This document shows, one piece after another, positions 1 through 13,425 of a stretch of 64,000 nucleotides of DNA (position 1 is the stretch's first letter; each line of letters opens with the position of its first letter). The stretch is from Macrostomum hystrix (taxonomy: Eukaryota > Platyhelminthes > Macrostomidae): positions 4,516,001-4,580,000 of the forward strand of contig CATNEN010000007.1 in assembly GCA_950097015.1 (NCBI GenBank), written 5' to 3'. Made by a program: the position numbers and the translations under genes. Under the pieces are notes generated by a model. The model was not told where the DNA came from, made no database searches, and saw only the letters and a program-made list of their open reading frames with translations.

Positions 1-1424
<1,424 letters not shown>

Positions 1425-1449
1425 GCCGCCCTCCCCCGGTCAGCACTGC

Positions 1450-1655
1450 TCACACAGACTCACACACACTCACACTCACACACACTCACACACACACACA
1501 GACTCACACACACTCACACTCACACACACTCACACACACACACAGACTCACACACACTCACACTCACACACACTCATACACACACACACACTCACACACA
1601 CTCACACACACACACACACACACTCACACACACACTCACACACTCACACACACAC

Positions 1656-1689
<34 letters not shown>

Positions 1690-1762
1690 ACACACACTCA
1701 CACACACACTCACACACACTCACACTCACACACTCACACACACACACACACTCACACACACC
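1450..1762. repeat. CA-rich microsatellite, SNX 3' flank
   Basis: Imperfect (CA)n with interspersed CACACT and GACT, directly after the SNX stop codon, probably in the 3' UTR. Confidence 0.9.
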
Positions 1763-2360
1763 TGTCAATACGCAAGATTTATTGTTTTTATTGTTACTGT
1801 ACAGTGCATGCGCTACAGCACAGATTTGATATTGATTTGTAGAAAGTGCTGAATTGATTTTATTTGACAATAATGACCGCCTGCACTATATGTTCAGCCT
1901 AGTCGACCTCAAAATATTGTTGTCTGCTTTTGCAGATCAAAATCTGCGTGCTTTTTTAAACCGGGTCTAATTTAGCATCGACAGGCTTCTTTTCTGTTAG
2001 TTTTTTAAGATTCTCCCGTGGGCAGTTTTTTTTCTTTTAGATGTTGCTTTGCTTTGATTCTCGCACCCGACCGCGAGTTTCCAGTGCGGCTTCAAGCCGC
2101 TGGACCTCTCGACCGTGATCCTCGAATTTCCGGGACTGCCAGTCTTCCTGGAATTGCAGGCACCCGGCTGCAAGTATTCTGCTGTACTGTGTAACATTAT
2201 TAAGGGGTGTTGGAATGTCTTGCAGTTTTTTGCTTTGCATTATTTGAGTCTCGATAACACTGTCGCATTATTGCAGCTAAATGCTTTTCTTTTTATTCAT
2301 CGTTTTGCGTCAATTAAAATAGCTTTAGTGTGATACTAAGTTCTCGTAGATTCTGAGATC
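1763..2360. other. Unique sequence, no gene seen
   Basis: Probably SNX 3' UTR or intergenic DNA. No coding similarity was recognised on either strand. Confidence 0.5.
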
Positions 2361-2600
2361 GACGAGCCAGCCAATCCGGTTCAAGGAGTGGGGTTGACTT
2401 GCTGCGAGCCAGCCAATCCGGTTCAAGGAGTGGGGTTGAATAGCTGCGAGCCAGCCAATCCGGTTCAAGGAGTGGGGTTGACTTGCTGCGAGCCAGCCAA
2501 TCCGGTTCAAGGAGTGGAGTTGATTTGCTGTGAGCTGAGCCACCAATCCGGTTTGAATAGGGAGATTGGCGAACCGTGTGAGCAAGCCAATAAGATTTAA
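2361..2600. repeat. 42-bp minisatellite
   Basis: About five copies with core CCAGCCAATCCGGTTCAAGG, the last ones degenerate. 42 is a multiple of 3, so reading frames stay open by construction. Confidence 0.9.
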
Positions 2601-2967
2601 GGATTGGGGTCAGCTTATGGGATTTAAAGATAAAATCAAGCCGATTAAATGGGTCTTTCGTATGAGTTAAAAAACACTTTTTATTTATTAGGCTGTGACA
2701 GGCCAGTAACACGCGCGTGTTGTCACCGTTGTGCACCCACATGTTTGTTACATCAGGTACAAAAGTTGAAGAAATCTCTTTTAGACTGCTTTTTTACTCG
2801 TTATTTTTTGCTTTCCTGCATCACACTCATCGCTCTCTTGTGTAAGTTAACTTAATCGCAATACAAATGTAAGTAGACTTGGCAATACTAAGCTTATAAA
2901 CGCTTAACGAACTTTTCTAAGCTCAATAGAGAATTCTCAAATTAAGTCTTATTTGCTGTTTTATCGA
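2601..2967. other. AT-rich unique spacer
   Basis: No gene, RNA or element recognised between two minisatellites. Confidence 0.5.
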
Positions 2968-3740
2968 CTAGCATGTGAAGCAGGCAGCTGTCAGGTGTGA
3001 GTTGCCGCAGCTAGCATGTGAAGCAGGCAGCTGTGAGGTGTGAGTTGCCGCAGCTAGCATGTGAAGCAGGCAGCTGTGAGGTGTGAGTTGCCGCAGCTAG
3101 CAGGTGAAGCAGGCAGCTGTGAGGTGTGAGTTGCCGCAGCTAGCAGGTGAAGCAGGCAGCTGTGAGGTGTGAGTTGCCGCAGCTAGCAGGTGAAGCAGGC
3201 AGCTGTGAGGTGTGAGTTGCCGCAGCTAGCATGTGAAGCAGGCAGCTGTCAGGTGTGAGTTGCCGCAGCTAGCATGTGAAGCAGGCAGCTGTCAGGTGTG
3301 AGTTGCCGCAGCTAGCATGTGAAGCAGGCAGCTGTCAGGTGTGAGTTGCCGCAGCTAGCATGTGAAGCAGGCAGCTGTCAGGTGTGAGTTGCCGCAGCTA
3401 GCATGTGAAGCAGGCAGCTGTCAGGTGTGAGTTGCCGCAGCTAGCATGTGAAGCAGGCAGCTGTCAGGTGTGAGTTGCCGCAGCTAGCATGTGAAGCAGG
3501 CAGCTGTCAGGTGTGAGTTGCCGCAGCTAGCATGTGAAGCAGGCAGCTGTCAGGTGTGAGTTGCCGCAGCTAGCATGTGAAGCAGGCAGCTGTCAGGTGT
3601 GAGTTGCCGCAGCTAGCATGTGAAGCAGGCAGCTGTCAGGTGTGAGTTGCCGCAGCTAGCATGTGAAGCAGGCAGCTGTCAGGTGTGAGTTGCCGCAGCT
3701 AGCATGTGAAGCAGGCAGCTGTGAGGTGAGTCGCCGCAGC
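2968..3740. repeat. 43-bp minisatellite
   Basis: About 18 near-identical copies with core CTAGCATGTGAAGCAGGCAG. Variants alternate ATG/AGG and CTGTC/CTGTG. The right edge runs directly into a SINE head at 3741. Confidence 0.95.
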
Positions 3741-3960
3741 TAGGTCGGGGGTTTGAATCCCGACTTCTAAGGAACAACTTGTGTTCTGTTTAGCTAGACA
3801 CTTGACTGTGCATTGCTTAAGTTTACCCAGCTGTTAGATGGGTACTAGCATTGGCTGTGGTAGTTGTCCCCAGTCCATGGACTGAACTTTGGACAGCCGA
3901 ACGCAGCCTTGTGGCCCAAAATTGGCCCAATAGGCACAATTGATTTTGATAGTGACTTGA
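3735..3960 (+). mobile_element. SINE family A copy (tRNA-derived, 5' truncated)
   Basis: A tRNA-like B box (GGTTTGAATCCCGAC) is followed by the shared body: AGACACTTGACTGTGCATTG, CCCAGCTGTTAGATGGGTAC, and the CAGTCCATGGACTG palindrome. The same order occurs at 38838 and 53443. The A-box half is missing; a 43-bp array lies in its place. Confidence 0.75.
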
Positions 3961-4315
3961 GAATAGCGACACTTGTCTGCGAGAGGCTCCGGTCAGTCCT
4001 GTCCTACTGCTCAAATTTGATGTTTACTGACACCTTCGAAAATAGTTTCTATACTCTTCATCGCGCAGATGCAGCCGGTCGCACTGCGTCCACCACAGTG
4101 AGAAGCCTCACCGAGACTGCCGCCCGCTGGGAGCTTTGGGGACTCCTCCGTTAAACCATAAATCTGCCATGGATGCATTGACACTTTTGTGGCTTCTTAA
4201 AAACTTCAAAGGCAACATTAGAAGCCACTGCGAATTCCGGATTTGGGAATGCAGTTTGATGTTTCACGATGATATAAATAACAGGAATAGCTTTTTGCCA
4301 ATGTGCCTGAGCTTG
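3961..4315. other. Unique spacer
   Basis: No gene recognised. Short open frames show no family features. Confidence 0.4.
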
Positions 4316-4448
4316 TGACAGGTGATGGGTGATTGGAGGGTGACAGGTGATGGGTGATTGGTGGGTGACAGGTGATGGGTGATTGGTGGGTGACAGTTGA
4401 TGGGTAGAGGGTGGGTGGGTGGGTGACAGGTGATTGGTGGGTGACAGG
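4316..4448. repeat. About 25-bp minisatellite (GGTGACAGGTGATGGGTGAT)
   Basis: About five imperfect units, ending directly at a SINE-B fragment. Confidence 0.85.
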
Positions 4449-4645
4449 TCTCTGCGGCGGTGTACACTGCCTGACGATGAGAAAGTCAGGACAGATGTAC
4501 ACACTGTGTGAGCGTATGCCTGCGTACGGTATCTGTGTGCGTGTGTGCTCAGGAGTCAGCGAAATGGACAGAATTGCCTCCTCGCTGGCTGCGGGTCTAC
4601 TGCAGCACCAAACATTGTGCAATTGCCTGCAGCCCTCCTGCAATT
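4443..4645 (+). mobile_element. SINE family B, 3' half
   Basis: Matches the other B copies: GTGTACACTGCCTGACGATG, AGATGTACACAC, GTATCTGTGTGCGTGTGTGC, GACAGAATTGCCTCCTCG, ending near a T-rich tract. The reverse complement of the same series is seen at 31915-32212. Confidence 0.7.
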
Positions 4646-4977
4646 ATTATTTTTTTTAGACAGGTCTCTTTGACTCTAAGTCTAATTGGACCAGCAGAAC
4701 GTGGTCTATATTCTATGAAAAAGTCTAGCAAGTATTTTTCGAATAGTCTACAAATTGTTCTGGGAATGAACAGAGCTGTGAATTGTTGCATTTGCATTTC
4801 AAGTCTGCAGGATTCCTAGAAATGCTCGATCAGCTGACGCCCAGTTGCTGACGGAACCGCCTGCCTGAGGAAGGACAGGAAATGCTGGCCAGTCACGCAC
4901 CAGCGGGTTTCAGCACGCAGTTCAGTTGCGATTCATAAATTTCATTAATTGGTTTTTTGCAAGTAGCGTTAACCAGG

Positions 4978-5160
4978 GGGGCGAGTGACAGCTTTTAACG
5001 CGTTTGCCTCTCGCACAAAGGTCCCTGAGCTCGATTCCGCAGCGAGGCCACATTCATTCCGGGGCGTCAGGGGCAGATGTGCACACCTGTGTAAGAGAGT
5101 GCCTACGTACAGTATCTGTGTGCGTGTGTACGTTTGAGTTGCCATGGCGACATCACCGAT
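4978..5160 (+). mobile_element. SINE family B, tRNA-like head plus partial body
   Basis: A tRNA-like head (GGGCGAGTGACAGC... and a B-box-like GAGCTCGATTCC) is followed by GGCCACATTCATTCCGGGGC and AGATGTGCACACCTGTG. The middle is deleted compared with the copy at 31915-32212. Confidence 0.65.
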
Positions 5161-5508
5161 GTTTGTTCTCGCACCAGTGGTATCTGTAATTCTCGTTACT
5201 TTTAGTTCAAAGCTAAAAAATCTCAGAAGCGGCAACAGAATTCGTATCTCATTCCATTCTACTGAATACAGTTTCTCATGTTAGTAAGTCGGCAATAGGA
5301 ATTGAACAGGAAAAAATGAGAAACAATTATAATTTTCAGCTTCGAATCGGAAAAGAAACGAAAAATTTGGTGCTTCAGTCAAATTTGCTGAGTCCTACCA
5401 AGCTTCTCAACAGTTTTAAGCTTTCATATTTTCGAATGCAAAAACGCTGGTTGTGACTTGATTTGGCTGACACTGTTGAGTCAGGATGGGCGGGTATCGT
5501 CCAGCAAG
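5161..5508. other. AT-rich spacer, CHP-like gene 3' flank
   Basis: No gene recognised. It probably includes the 3' UTR of the minus-strand gene ending at 5509. Confidence 0.5.
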
Positions 5509-6060
5509 TCAGCCGTTCATCGCCGCCACGCTCATCTGCTCCTCAATTTCCACGCAGCTGAGAGCATTAGAGAACTCCTCGAACGTCACCCGGTTGTCGC
5601 CGTCCTCGTCCGCCTCCGACAGGCAGCGCAACGCGATGGAGCCAAGCTGCTCGTCGCTGACGGAGTCTCCTAGAAGCAGCATCAGGAAGGCGGCCATCTC
5701 CGCGGCCGACACGGAGCCGCTGCAGTCGACGTCCAGCATGGAGAACAGGAAGCGCAGTTTGGCCTCGCGGCTCTCCGGCCGCCTGCTCCGCTTGAAGACG
5801 GCCAGCCGTCGAACGAACTCCGGGTAGGACAGGGCGGAGCGGCCGTTGGAGAAGAAGGCGTGCAGGATTCGGTCGCACAGCGGGTTGGTGATGATGTCCT
5901 GCTCGCGCAGCAGGTCGTCCTTCGTCAGCACGGGCTCCCCGCGGCTCAGTCGATTGAAGCGCCGGTAGAGATTGTTCAGGTGCGGCACGGACAGTTCTGT
6001 TTCCTGGCTGAGCGCTTCGATCTCCTGAATGTCCAGCGGGATGGAGAACCGGTTGCCCAT
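5509..6060 (-). CDS. Calcineurin-B-homologous protein (CHP1-like EF-hand protein)
   Basis: Single-exon frame of 183 aa. I start it at 6060 because this gives MGNRFS, an N-myristoylation signal as in CHP and calcineurin B. An upstream in-frame ATG at 6081 would add seven residues and bury the signal. Two canonical EF-hand loops are visible: residues 110-121 (DVDCSGSVSAAE) and 151-162 (DEDGDNRVTFEE). The two N-terminal EF-hands have lost their calcium ligands, as in CHP proteins. The VSDEQLGSIA stretch and the EIEEQMS tail are CHP1-like. The linker before EF3 is about 14 residues shorter than in human CHP1. Family members bind Na+/H+ exchangers and inhibit calcineurin. High confidence for the CHP/calcineurin-B group; the exact orthologue is less sure. 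Confidence 0.85.
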   Translation of the reverse strand: MGNRFSIPLDIQEIEALSQETELSVPHLNNLYRRFNRLSRGEPVLTKDDLLREQDIITNPLCDRILHAFFSNGRSALSYPEFVRRLAVFKRSRRPESREAKLRFLFSMLDVDCSGSVSAAEMAAFLMLLLGDSVSDEQLGSIALRCLSEADEDGDNRVTFEEFSNALSCVEIEEQMSVAAMNG

Positions 6061-6260
6061 GGCTGGTTGGGAATCGAACAAACTGCAAAATGCTGGAAAC
6101 GACTTTGCGTCTGGTATTTCCTGGGCAAGAGAGAGCAGGATCCAAGCCGGCAGTCCCGCATTTTAAGTAGACTTTGGCAGCCAACCAGGGACAAACTGGC
6201 ATGGGACAGTTTGACGACATTGAGTCCTACTCGTTGAGTCCTACTAAAAGTAGCAAAGTG

Positions 6261-6270
6261 TATTTTTATA
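6261..6270 (-). promoter_or_regulatory. TATA-like box upstream of CHP-like gene
   Basis: TATAAAAATA on the minus strand, about 200 bp before the chosen ATG at 6060. Position is plausible for a core promoter; there is no independent support. Confidence 0.3.
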
Positions 6271-6345
6271 CGAGCACATACTGTGTCATGATGTTGACAC
6301 ACTAGTCCAAACTTGCGACCAAAATGTTCTGTACAATGTACACTT

Positions 6346-6404
6346 GAAGGGCTGCGGACGCCGATCCATCATTTGGTGGCAGTCGACCCGCAGCCAGCGA
6401 GAGG
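6346..6404 (-). mobile_element. SINE family B 3'-end fragment
   Basis: GAAGGGCTGCGGACGCCG, CATTTGGTGGCAGTCGACCC and GCAGCCAGCGAGAGG parallel the end of the copy at 31915-32212. It runs straight into the 21-bp array whose unit resembles the next part of the SINE. Confidence 0.6.
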
Positions 6405-6888
6405 CACACACATACCGTACACACTCATACACATACCGAACACACTCATACACATACCGTACACACTCACACACATACCGTACACACTCATACACATACC
6501 GTACACACTCATACACATACCGTACACACTCATACACATACCGTACACACTCATACACATACCGTACACACTCATACACATACCGTACACAGGCACACAC
6601 ATACCGGACACACTCATACACATACCGAACACACTCATACACACACCGTACACACTCATACACATACCGTACACACTCATACACATACCGTACACACTCA
6701 TACACATACCGGACACAGGCAGACCCATACCGTACACAGGCACACACATACCGTACACACTCACACACATACCGTACACAGGCACACACATACCGTACGC
6801 ACTCACACACATACCGTACACAGGCACACACATACCGTACACAGGCACACACATACCGTACACAGGCACACACATACCGTACACAGGA
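6405..6888. repeat. 21-bp minisatellite (ACACATACCGTACACACTCA)
   Basis: About 23 copies, some with ACACAGGCAC in place of ACACACTCAT. Long open frames on both strands (7-residue periodic) are artefacts. Confidence 0.95.
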
Positions 6889-7916
6889 CCCTCGACCCTC
6901 GCTGTCCAGGGTTTCTAAAATGCCCTATTGCCATGGAAACTAACCATGGAAACACGTGAGTAGTGTGATACGAACATTGTGTTTTTTTAACAACTCGGTC
7001 GTGGAGACGCCACTCCGTCAATAGCGCCACGGATCGGCATTGGGAAGAAGCTGGGCTCCGTAGCTGAGCTGTTGGCCGGTTTGAGTTCGAGTTGTCTATG
7101 GTAGAACCGTGTTTTTCGAGCCCACTTTCTCACATTTCAAAGTCACTATGCTCGCGAGCCCGGAACTCAATCGAGAATTGAGTTCGCCAAAGCTGAGCGT
7201 TCTCTCCGCCGCTCCAATTTGCTGACGACAATCAAATTATCAGCACCGAGCTTGCCTTTCACTCCGAATCGATGGGGGAAAACTTCTCAATCTAATGGGA
7301 AGAAAAGTGCAAAAATGAGTGCGGCCATATTGTCCGTTTTTCTGGAGCCGGAACGAAATCGGTTGTTTGCGAGAAACACTTCGAAGCCTGCAGCAGTGCG
7401 GCGCGTGATGCGGCATCCGTTTTCTTTGAGTAGCATTCATGCAGCTGCCAACAGACCTGAGTCCATCCAGCTGAGTCCAGATTTGCAATGCGCCTCCCAG
7501 TCTCCGCTGCTGAGGATCTGGCAGCGACAAGCTGGGGTGTTGCGCAAGCGGGATCTGTCCCGGACTTGAATTCAGAGCCAAATTTGCACTGACAGCTGGC
7601 GCTGGCCAATCAGAGCCAGCCAAGCCTGCAGAGCTGCCCTGGGGACTATTAAACCTGCGGGATCAGGGCAGGGATGCGAGAAATCCCAGCTGCCTGGCTG
7701 GCTCATGAGCCTTCAGTTCTCGGTAAAACCCTGAGAAGACTGAGCATAAGGATAATCTGCTCAATAACAGGTAAGACAACAAATCTTTACTTGAATTATG
7801 GGGTGATGACAACGCGAGAAATTGTTTTTCACTGCTCCTGCCGTTTTTCAAATCATTTTTCCATAGTTTTCCGTTTTTATCATTGATTTCTACCCCTTTC
7901 ACTTCCCCATATTTCC
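6889..7916. other. Unique intergenic stretch
   Basis: No recognisable gene. It has a Pol III B-box-like GAGTTCGAGTT near 7083 and an imperfect X-box-like palindrome at 6927-6940. Open frames at 7219-7623 overlap on both strands with no family signature. Confidence 0.4.
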
Positions 7917-8250
7917 CGTCACCATATTCCACATACTAATATTCCATATCCCCATATTTCAATCCCCACATTCCCATATTCCAATCCCATATTCCCATAT
8001 ACCAATCCCCATATTCCACATCTCAATATTCCACATCTCCATATTCTAATCCCCATATGCCCAAATACCACATCCCCATATTCCAATATTCCAATCCCCA
8101 ATTCCAATCCCCAATTCCAATTCCCAAATACCACATCCCTATATTTCAATATTCCAATCCCCAATTCCAATTCCCAAATACCACATCCCTATATTTCAAT
8201 ATTCCAATCCCCATATTCCACATCTCAATATCTCCCATCCCCATATTTGT
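7917..8250. repeat. Degenerate CCATATTCCAATCC repeat
   Basis: Imperfect 12-20 bp units of ATATTCCAATCCCC and AATTCCCAAATACCACATCC. Confidence 0.85.
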
Positions 8251-8870
8251 CATGTATTTTACACAGATCCTTAAACGACAAAGTTACTAAGAGTTCTTCC
8301 GCGTCTCCATCCCCTCTGTGACGTAATCAAACAAGATAAAGAGCAAGTGGGGAGCCGGCAGTGAGCTTGCCCGGCAACTACCGCCGCCATTGAGCGGTCA
8401 GTAAATTTGGGTCAAAAAGCTACTCCACTGTCCCACTTGACTTTCATGGCAATCTGAATTCACTGAATTCGGTGAGTTTCACTTCACAAAGGACAGAGAA
8501 AGTTTCGAGATTGGGTGTCACACACGAGAGTGTTCTAGGGACCTTTGCCAGTGAGGAATATTCCGCTTATGCTAGATTAACATTACTAGCTATGCATAGG
8601 ACTTCCTTCTGCTGTTTCTCGAGTGGATTCTGCCTAGTTTCTAGTGCTCGTTGCAGTTCACTTACTTAATTTCTAGCAAAGTATCTAAGAAGAACTGCTG
8701 AATAAATAATTAACTAATGAGACTAAACAGAGTGACTACAAAAAAGTTTTTCTGGGTTCCGCACACGAAACTGCCAGTCAGGCCAGCACTTGACCCTCAG
8801 CCAGACATTCTCTGCATGTGTTCTTGAGATGCGAAAATTAATCTTTTTGAGTTCTGAGGTTGCTTGGCAA
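8251..8870. other. Unique spacer
   Basis: No gene recognised. Confidence 0.4.
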
Positions 8871-8874
8871 CGGG

Positions 8875-10325
8875 GTGTCAGTGAGGATGTCTGTTATTGG
8901 GATATGTCAGTTGTGGGGTGTCAGTGAGGATGCCAGCTGCTGGGTGTCAGTGAGGATGTCTGTTATTGGGATATGTCAGTTGTGGGGTGTCAGTGAGGAT
9001 GCCAGCTGCTGGGTGTCAGTGAGGATGTCAGCTGCTGGGTGTCAGTGAGATGTCAGCTGTGGGGTGTCAGTGAGGATGTCAGCTGCTGGGTGTCAGTGAG
9101 TATGTCAGCTGCTGGGTGTCAGTGAGATGTCAGCTGTGGGGTGTCAGTGAGGATGTCAGCTGCTGGGTGTCAGTGAGTATGTCAGCTGTGGGGTGTCAGT
9201 GAGGATGCCAGCTGCTGGGTGTCAGTGAGGATGTCAGCTGCTGGGTGTCAGTGAGATGTCAGCTGTGGGGTGTCAGTGAGGATGTCAGCTGCTGGGTGTC
9301 AGTGAGATGTCAGCTGCTGGGTGTCAGTGAGATGTCAGCTGTGGGGTGTCAGTGAGGATGTCAGCTGCTGGGTGTCAGTGAGTATGTCAGCTGCTGGGTG
9401 TCAGTGAGTATGTCAGCTGTTGGGTGTCAGTGAGGATGTCAGCTGCTGGGTGTCAGTGAGGATGCCAGCTGCTGGGTGTCAGTGAGGATGTCAGCTGTGG
9501 GGTGTCAGTGAGTATGTCAGCTGTGGGGTGTCAGTGAGGATGCCAGCTGCTGGGTGTCAGTGAGTATGTCAGCTGTGGGGTGTCAGTGAGGATGCCAGCT
9601 GCTGGGTGTCAGTGAGTATGTCAGCTGCTGGGTGTCAGTGAGGATGCCAGCTGCTGGGTGTCAGTGAGGATGCCAGCTGCTGGGTGTCAGTGAGGATGCC
9701 AGCTGCTGGGTGTCAGTGAGTATGTCGGCTGTGGGGTGTCAGTGAGGATGCCAGCTGCTGGGTGTCAGTGAGGATGTCAGCTGTGGGGTGTCAGTGAGGA
9801 TGTCAGCTGCTGGGTGTCAGTGAGTATGTCAGCTGCTGGGTGTCAGTGAGTATGTCAGCTGCTGGGTGTCAGTGAGGATGTCAGCTGCTGGGTGTCAGTG
9901 AGTATGTCAGCTGCTGGGTGTCAGTGAGGATGCCAGCTGCTGGGTGTCAGTGAGGATGTCAGCTGTGGGGTGTCAGTGAGGATGCCAGCTGCTGGGTGTC
10001 AGTGAGGATGTCAGCTGCTGGGTGTCAGTGAGATGTCAGCTGTGGGGTGTCAGTGAGGATGTCAGCTGCTGGGTGTCAGTGAGATGTCAGCTGTGGGGTG
10101 TCAGTGAGGATGTCAGCTGCTGGGTGTCAGTGAGGATGTCAGCTGCTGGGTGTCAGTGAGTATGTCAGCTGCTGGGTGTCAGTGAGTATGTCAGCTGTGG
10201 GGTGTCAGTGAGGATGTCAGCTGCTGGGTGTCAGTGAGTATGTCAGCTGTGGGGTGTCAGTGAGGATGCCAGCTGCTGGGTGTCAGTGAGGATGTCAGCT
10301 GCTGGGTGTCAGTGAGGATGCCAGC
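8875..10325. repeat. About 26-bp minisatellite (GGTGTCAGTGAGGATGTCAG)
   Basis: More than 50 units. Variants are GATGCC/GATGTC/TATGTC, GCTGCTG versus GCTGTGG, and units lacking GG. Length variants of 23-26 bp are interleaved. Confidence 0.95.
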
Positions 10326-11200
10326 AGAAAATCGGAAGCTCTGATTTTGAAGCGCAGACTAATTTAGACGTACCATTGTGAAATTCAGGGCACCGGTGTA
10401 TGCACTTTAGCCACCCAGTAGGAGAATAAAGACGAGCAGAGTCAATCTCGGCATTGCTGTTTCTGCTGTCTGCAACACTCGCCTGAAATATGAAAGCACG
10501 CGGACTGTTCTTGCATTTTCAAGTTTTTGAAAATTTCTTCAGCCGCATCAATCAATCAATGCTTTTCGATCCGCCGACATCAACACGGGTTGCGGCGGGA
10601 AGTAAAATGGCTTTCCATCTTAACCAGCCACTGTTACCCTCAAATAGAAGCTTCTTAGCGAGAAAACTCCAATTTTCACAATTTTCTACTTTGTTAAATG
10701 TATTTAGGAGATAGACAGCGGAGATTGCGGAGGCATGAGAGTTACACTCGGGGGTGGGGGAAGAGGCCGAGAGTAGAGGAGAAAGCTGGAGAGCAGAGTT
10801 AGCGCCGGCGGAGGTAAGTACTTGCAGTGCTTGGCTGAGTCGCTGATTGCCAGATCGACAAGAAAACCGAGCCAGCAGTCCCACATCCCCCAAGTGCTTC
10901 AATTTCCTTTGCCGGAGGAGTGGCCACTGCGTTTGGGTGGAATGGGGTCTTTTGGTTCTCCCCAATCTACCCAGGTACTGGGATGCCGAATGCCACTTTT
11001 CACTCCCGCTGGCTTGAATCGCCTTTGTCCATTCTGACAGTTGGCCATGAACCCAGTTTTTTATTTCAGTGTTTATCCTACAACTCAATCAAAACCTTCA
11101 CGGCCCCATAAAACCTTTGACTTCACAAGCAACTCACAGCTCATGTCAATCGAAATCTTTAATGTTGTTTGCCAACTCAGATTTTGGTTTGCAATCCCAA
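10326..11200. other. Unique island, no gene assigned
   Basis: A 178-codon minus-strand frame (10552-11088) spans much of this stretch, but it shows no domain I recognise and overlaps frames on the other strand. Confidence 0.35.
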
Positions 11201-11204
11201 TCTG

Positions 11205-11395
11205 CCCCAGTAAATCCCAATTTACCCCAGTAATAATCCCAATCTACCCCAGTTAATCCCAATCTGTCCCAGTAAATCCCAATATACCCCAGTAATAATC
11301 CCAATCTACCCCAGTTAATCCCAATCTACCCCAGTTAATCCCAATCTACCCCAGTTAATCCCTATCTTCCCCAGTTAATCCCTATCTTCACACTC
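11205..11395. repeat. 20-bp minisatellite (CCCAGTTAATCCCAATCTAC)
   Basis: About nine imperfect units, including CCCAGTAATAATCCCAAT variants. Confidence 0.9.
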
Positions 11396-12094
11396 TAACC
11401 GAATCCACCCTAGCATACCAATCCACTATTACCGACCCAAATCTAATCCAAATCCCTATTTACTTGCTGACAGATTAAGGCACAGATTTTCCCTGACCAA
11501 GATCCTCATCGCCAGTTACTTCCCCAGAAATCCCTGGCGCTAACAGACGCTCGCATGGTCCGAAAGCTTCACAAAACCTCCGGCTGAAATTGAATCCCAA
11601 ACTCACAGCATTGTCCGCCCAGATTCGGTCTAGCTGAGTAGTGAGTTCACTGTGGAATCTCATTAACGATAATCAGTTCAGCCTGATCAGGCATCGATTG
11701 CATAACCAGCATCTCTCCGCTGCTACCCCCCGCGATCGGCTCCTGGCCGAGTTGTGTTTATGACCGCATCGATTGGGAATCCCATCTCCCTGACAACTTG
11801 TGGAATCCCCTCATGCCGCCTGCCGCCGCCGCCTCTGCTGCTGTTGCTGATTGAAGAGCCTTTTACTTGCGCGTGGGACAGAGTGGGGTGTTTGAAGAGG
11901 CCAGACGGTCGCACGCGATCTCCCACAGTAGCCTCTGTTGCGCGTGATACTGCGCCGCACGAGAGCTGCGTCATCCTGTTTGTGCTCTCATGCCCCGGCC
12001 GCGGGGTCGGCTCTGTGAGCCCGATGTGCTCAGAGATGCACCGACGGCTGGGATTTCCTAGGTCTAGATAAGAGAAGCCTTGCTGGAGAACACT
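11396..12094. other. Unique spacer
   Basis: No gene recognised. Contains a short C/G/T-rich (CCGCCG/CTGCTG) stretch near 11820-11850. Confidence 0.4.
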
Positions 12095-13425
12095 GGGTGG
12101 AATAGAGAGTGAGATTAGATGGAACAGAGAGTGAGATTAGATGGAACAGAGAGTGAGATTAGATGGAACAGAGAGTGAGATTAGATGGAACAGAGAGTGA
12201 GATTAGATGGAACAGAGAGTGAGATTAGATGGAACAGAGAGTGAGATTAGATGGAACAGAGAGTGAGATTAGATGGAACAGAGAGTGAGATTAGATGGAA
12301 CAGAGAGTGAGACTAAATGGAACAGAAAGATTAGATGGAACAGAGAGTGAGATTAGATGGAACAGAGAATGAGATTAATAGAATAGAGAGTGAGATTAGA
12401 TGGAACAGAGAATGAGATTAATAGAATAGAGAGTGAGATTAGATGGAACAGAGAGTGAGACTAAATGGAATAGAGAGTGAGATTAGGATGGAACAGAAAG
12501 ATTAGATGGAACAGAGATTGAGATTAGATGGAACAGAGAGTGAGATTAGATGGAACAGAGAGTGAGATTAGATGGAATAGAGAGTGAGATTAGATGGAAC
12601 AGAGAGTGAGATTAGATGGAACAGAGAGTGAGATTAGATGGAACAGAGAGTGAGACTAAATGGAACAGAAAGATTAGATGGAACAGAGAGTGAGATTAGA
12701 TGGAACAGAGAATGACATTAATAGAATAGAGAGTGAGATTAGATGGAACAGAGAATGAGATTAATAGAATAGAGAGTGAGATTAGATGGAACAGAGAGTG
12801 AGACTAAATGGAATAGAGAGTGAGATTAGGATGGAACAGAAAGATTAGATGGAACAGAGATTGAGATTAGATGGAACAGAGAGTGAGATTTGATGGAATA
12901 GAGAGTGAGATTAGATGGAACAGAGAGTGAGATTAGATGGAATAGAGAGTGAGATTATATGGAACAGAGAGTGAGATTAGATGGAACAGAGAGTGAGATT
13001 AGATGGAACAGAGAGTGAGACTAAATGGAACAGAAAGATTAGATGGAACAGAGAGTGAGATTAGATGGAACAGAGAGTGAGATTAGATGGAACAGAGAGT
13101 GAGATTAGATGGAACAGAGAGTGAGATTAGATGGAACAGAGAGTGAGACTAAATGGAACAGAAAGATTAGATGGAACAGAGAGTGAGATTAGATGGAACA
13201 GAGAGTGAGATTAGATGGAACAGAGAGTGAGATTAGGATGGAACAGAGAGTGAGATTAGATGGAACAGAGAGTGAGATTAGGATGGAACAGAGAGTGAGA
13301 TTAGATGGAACAGAGAGTGAGATTAGGATGGAACAGAGAGTGAGATTAGATGGAACAGAGAGTGAGATTAGGATGGAACAGAGAGTGAGATTAGGATGGA
13401 ACAGAGAGTGAGATTAGATGGAACC
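12095..13425. repeat. 22-bp minisatellite (GATGGAACAGAGAGTGAGAT)
   Basis: About 60 units. Shortened variants (GACTAAATGGAACAGAAAG, GAGATTAATAGAATAGAG) recur in the same order at about 12310 and 12653, indicating block duplication. Confidence 0.95.

Noticed and set aside
2968-3740. CRISPR-like array
   Set aside because: The 43-bp units are head-to-tail identical with no variable spacers; the other arrays are the same, and the genome is eukaryotic.
6286-6918. Periodic frames on both strands (YRTHSYT, YVCACVR)
   Set aside because: 21-bp minisatellite read in several frames.
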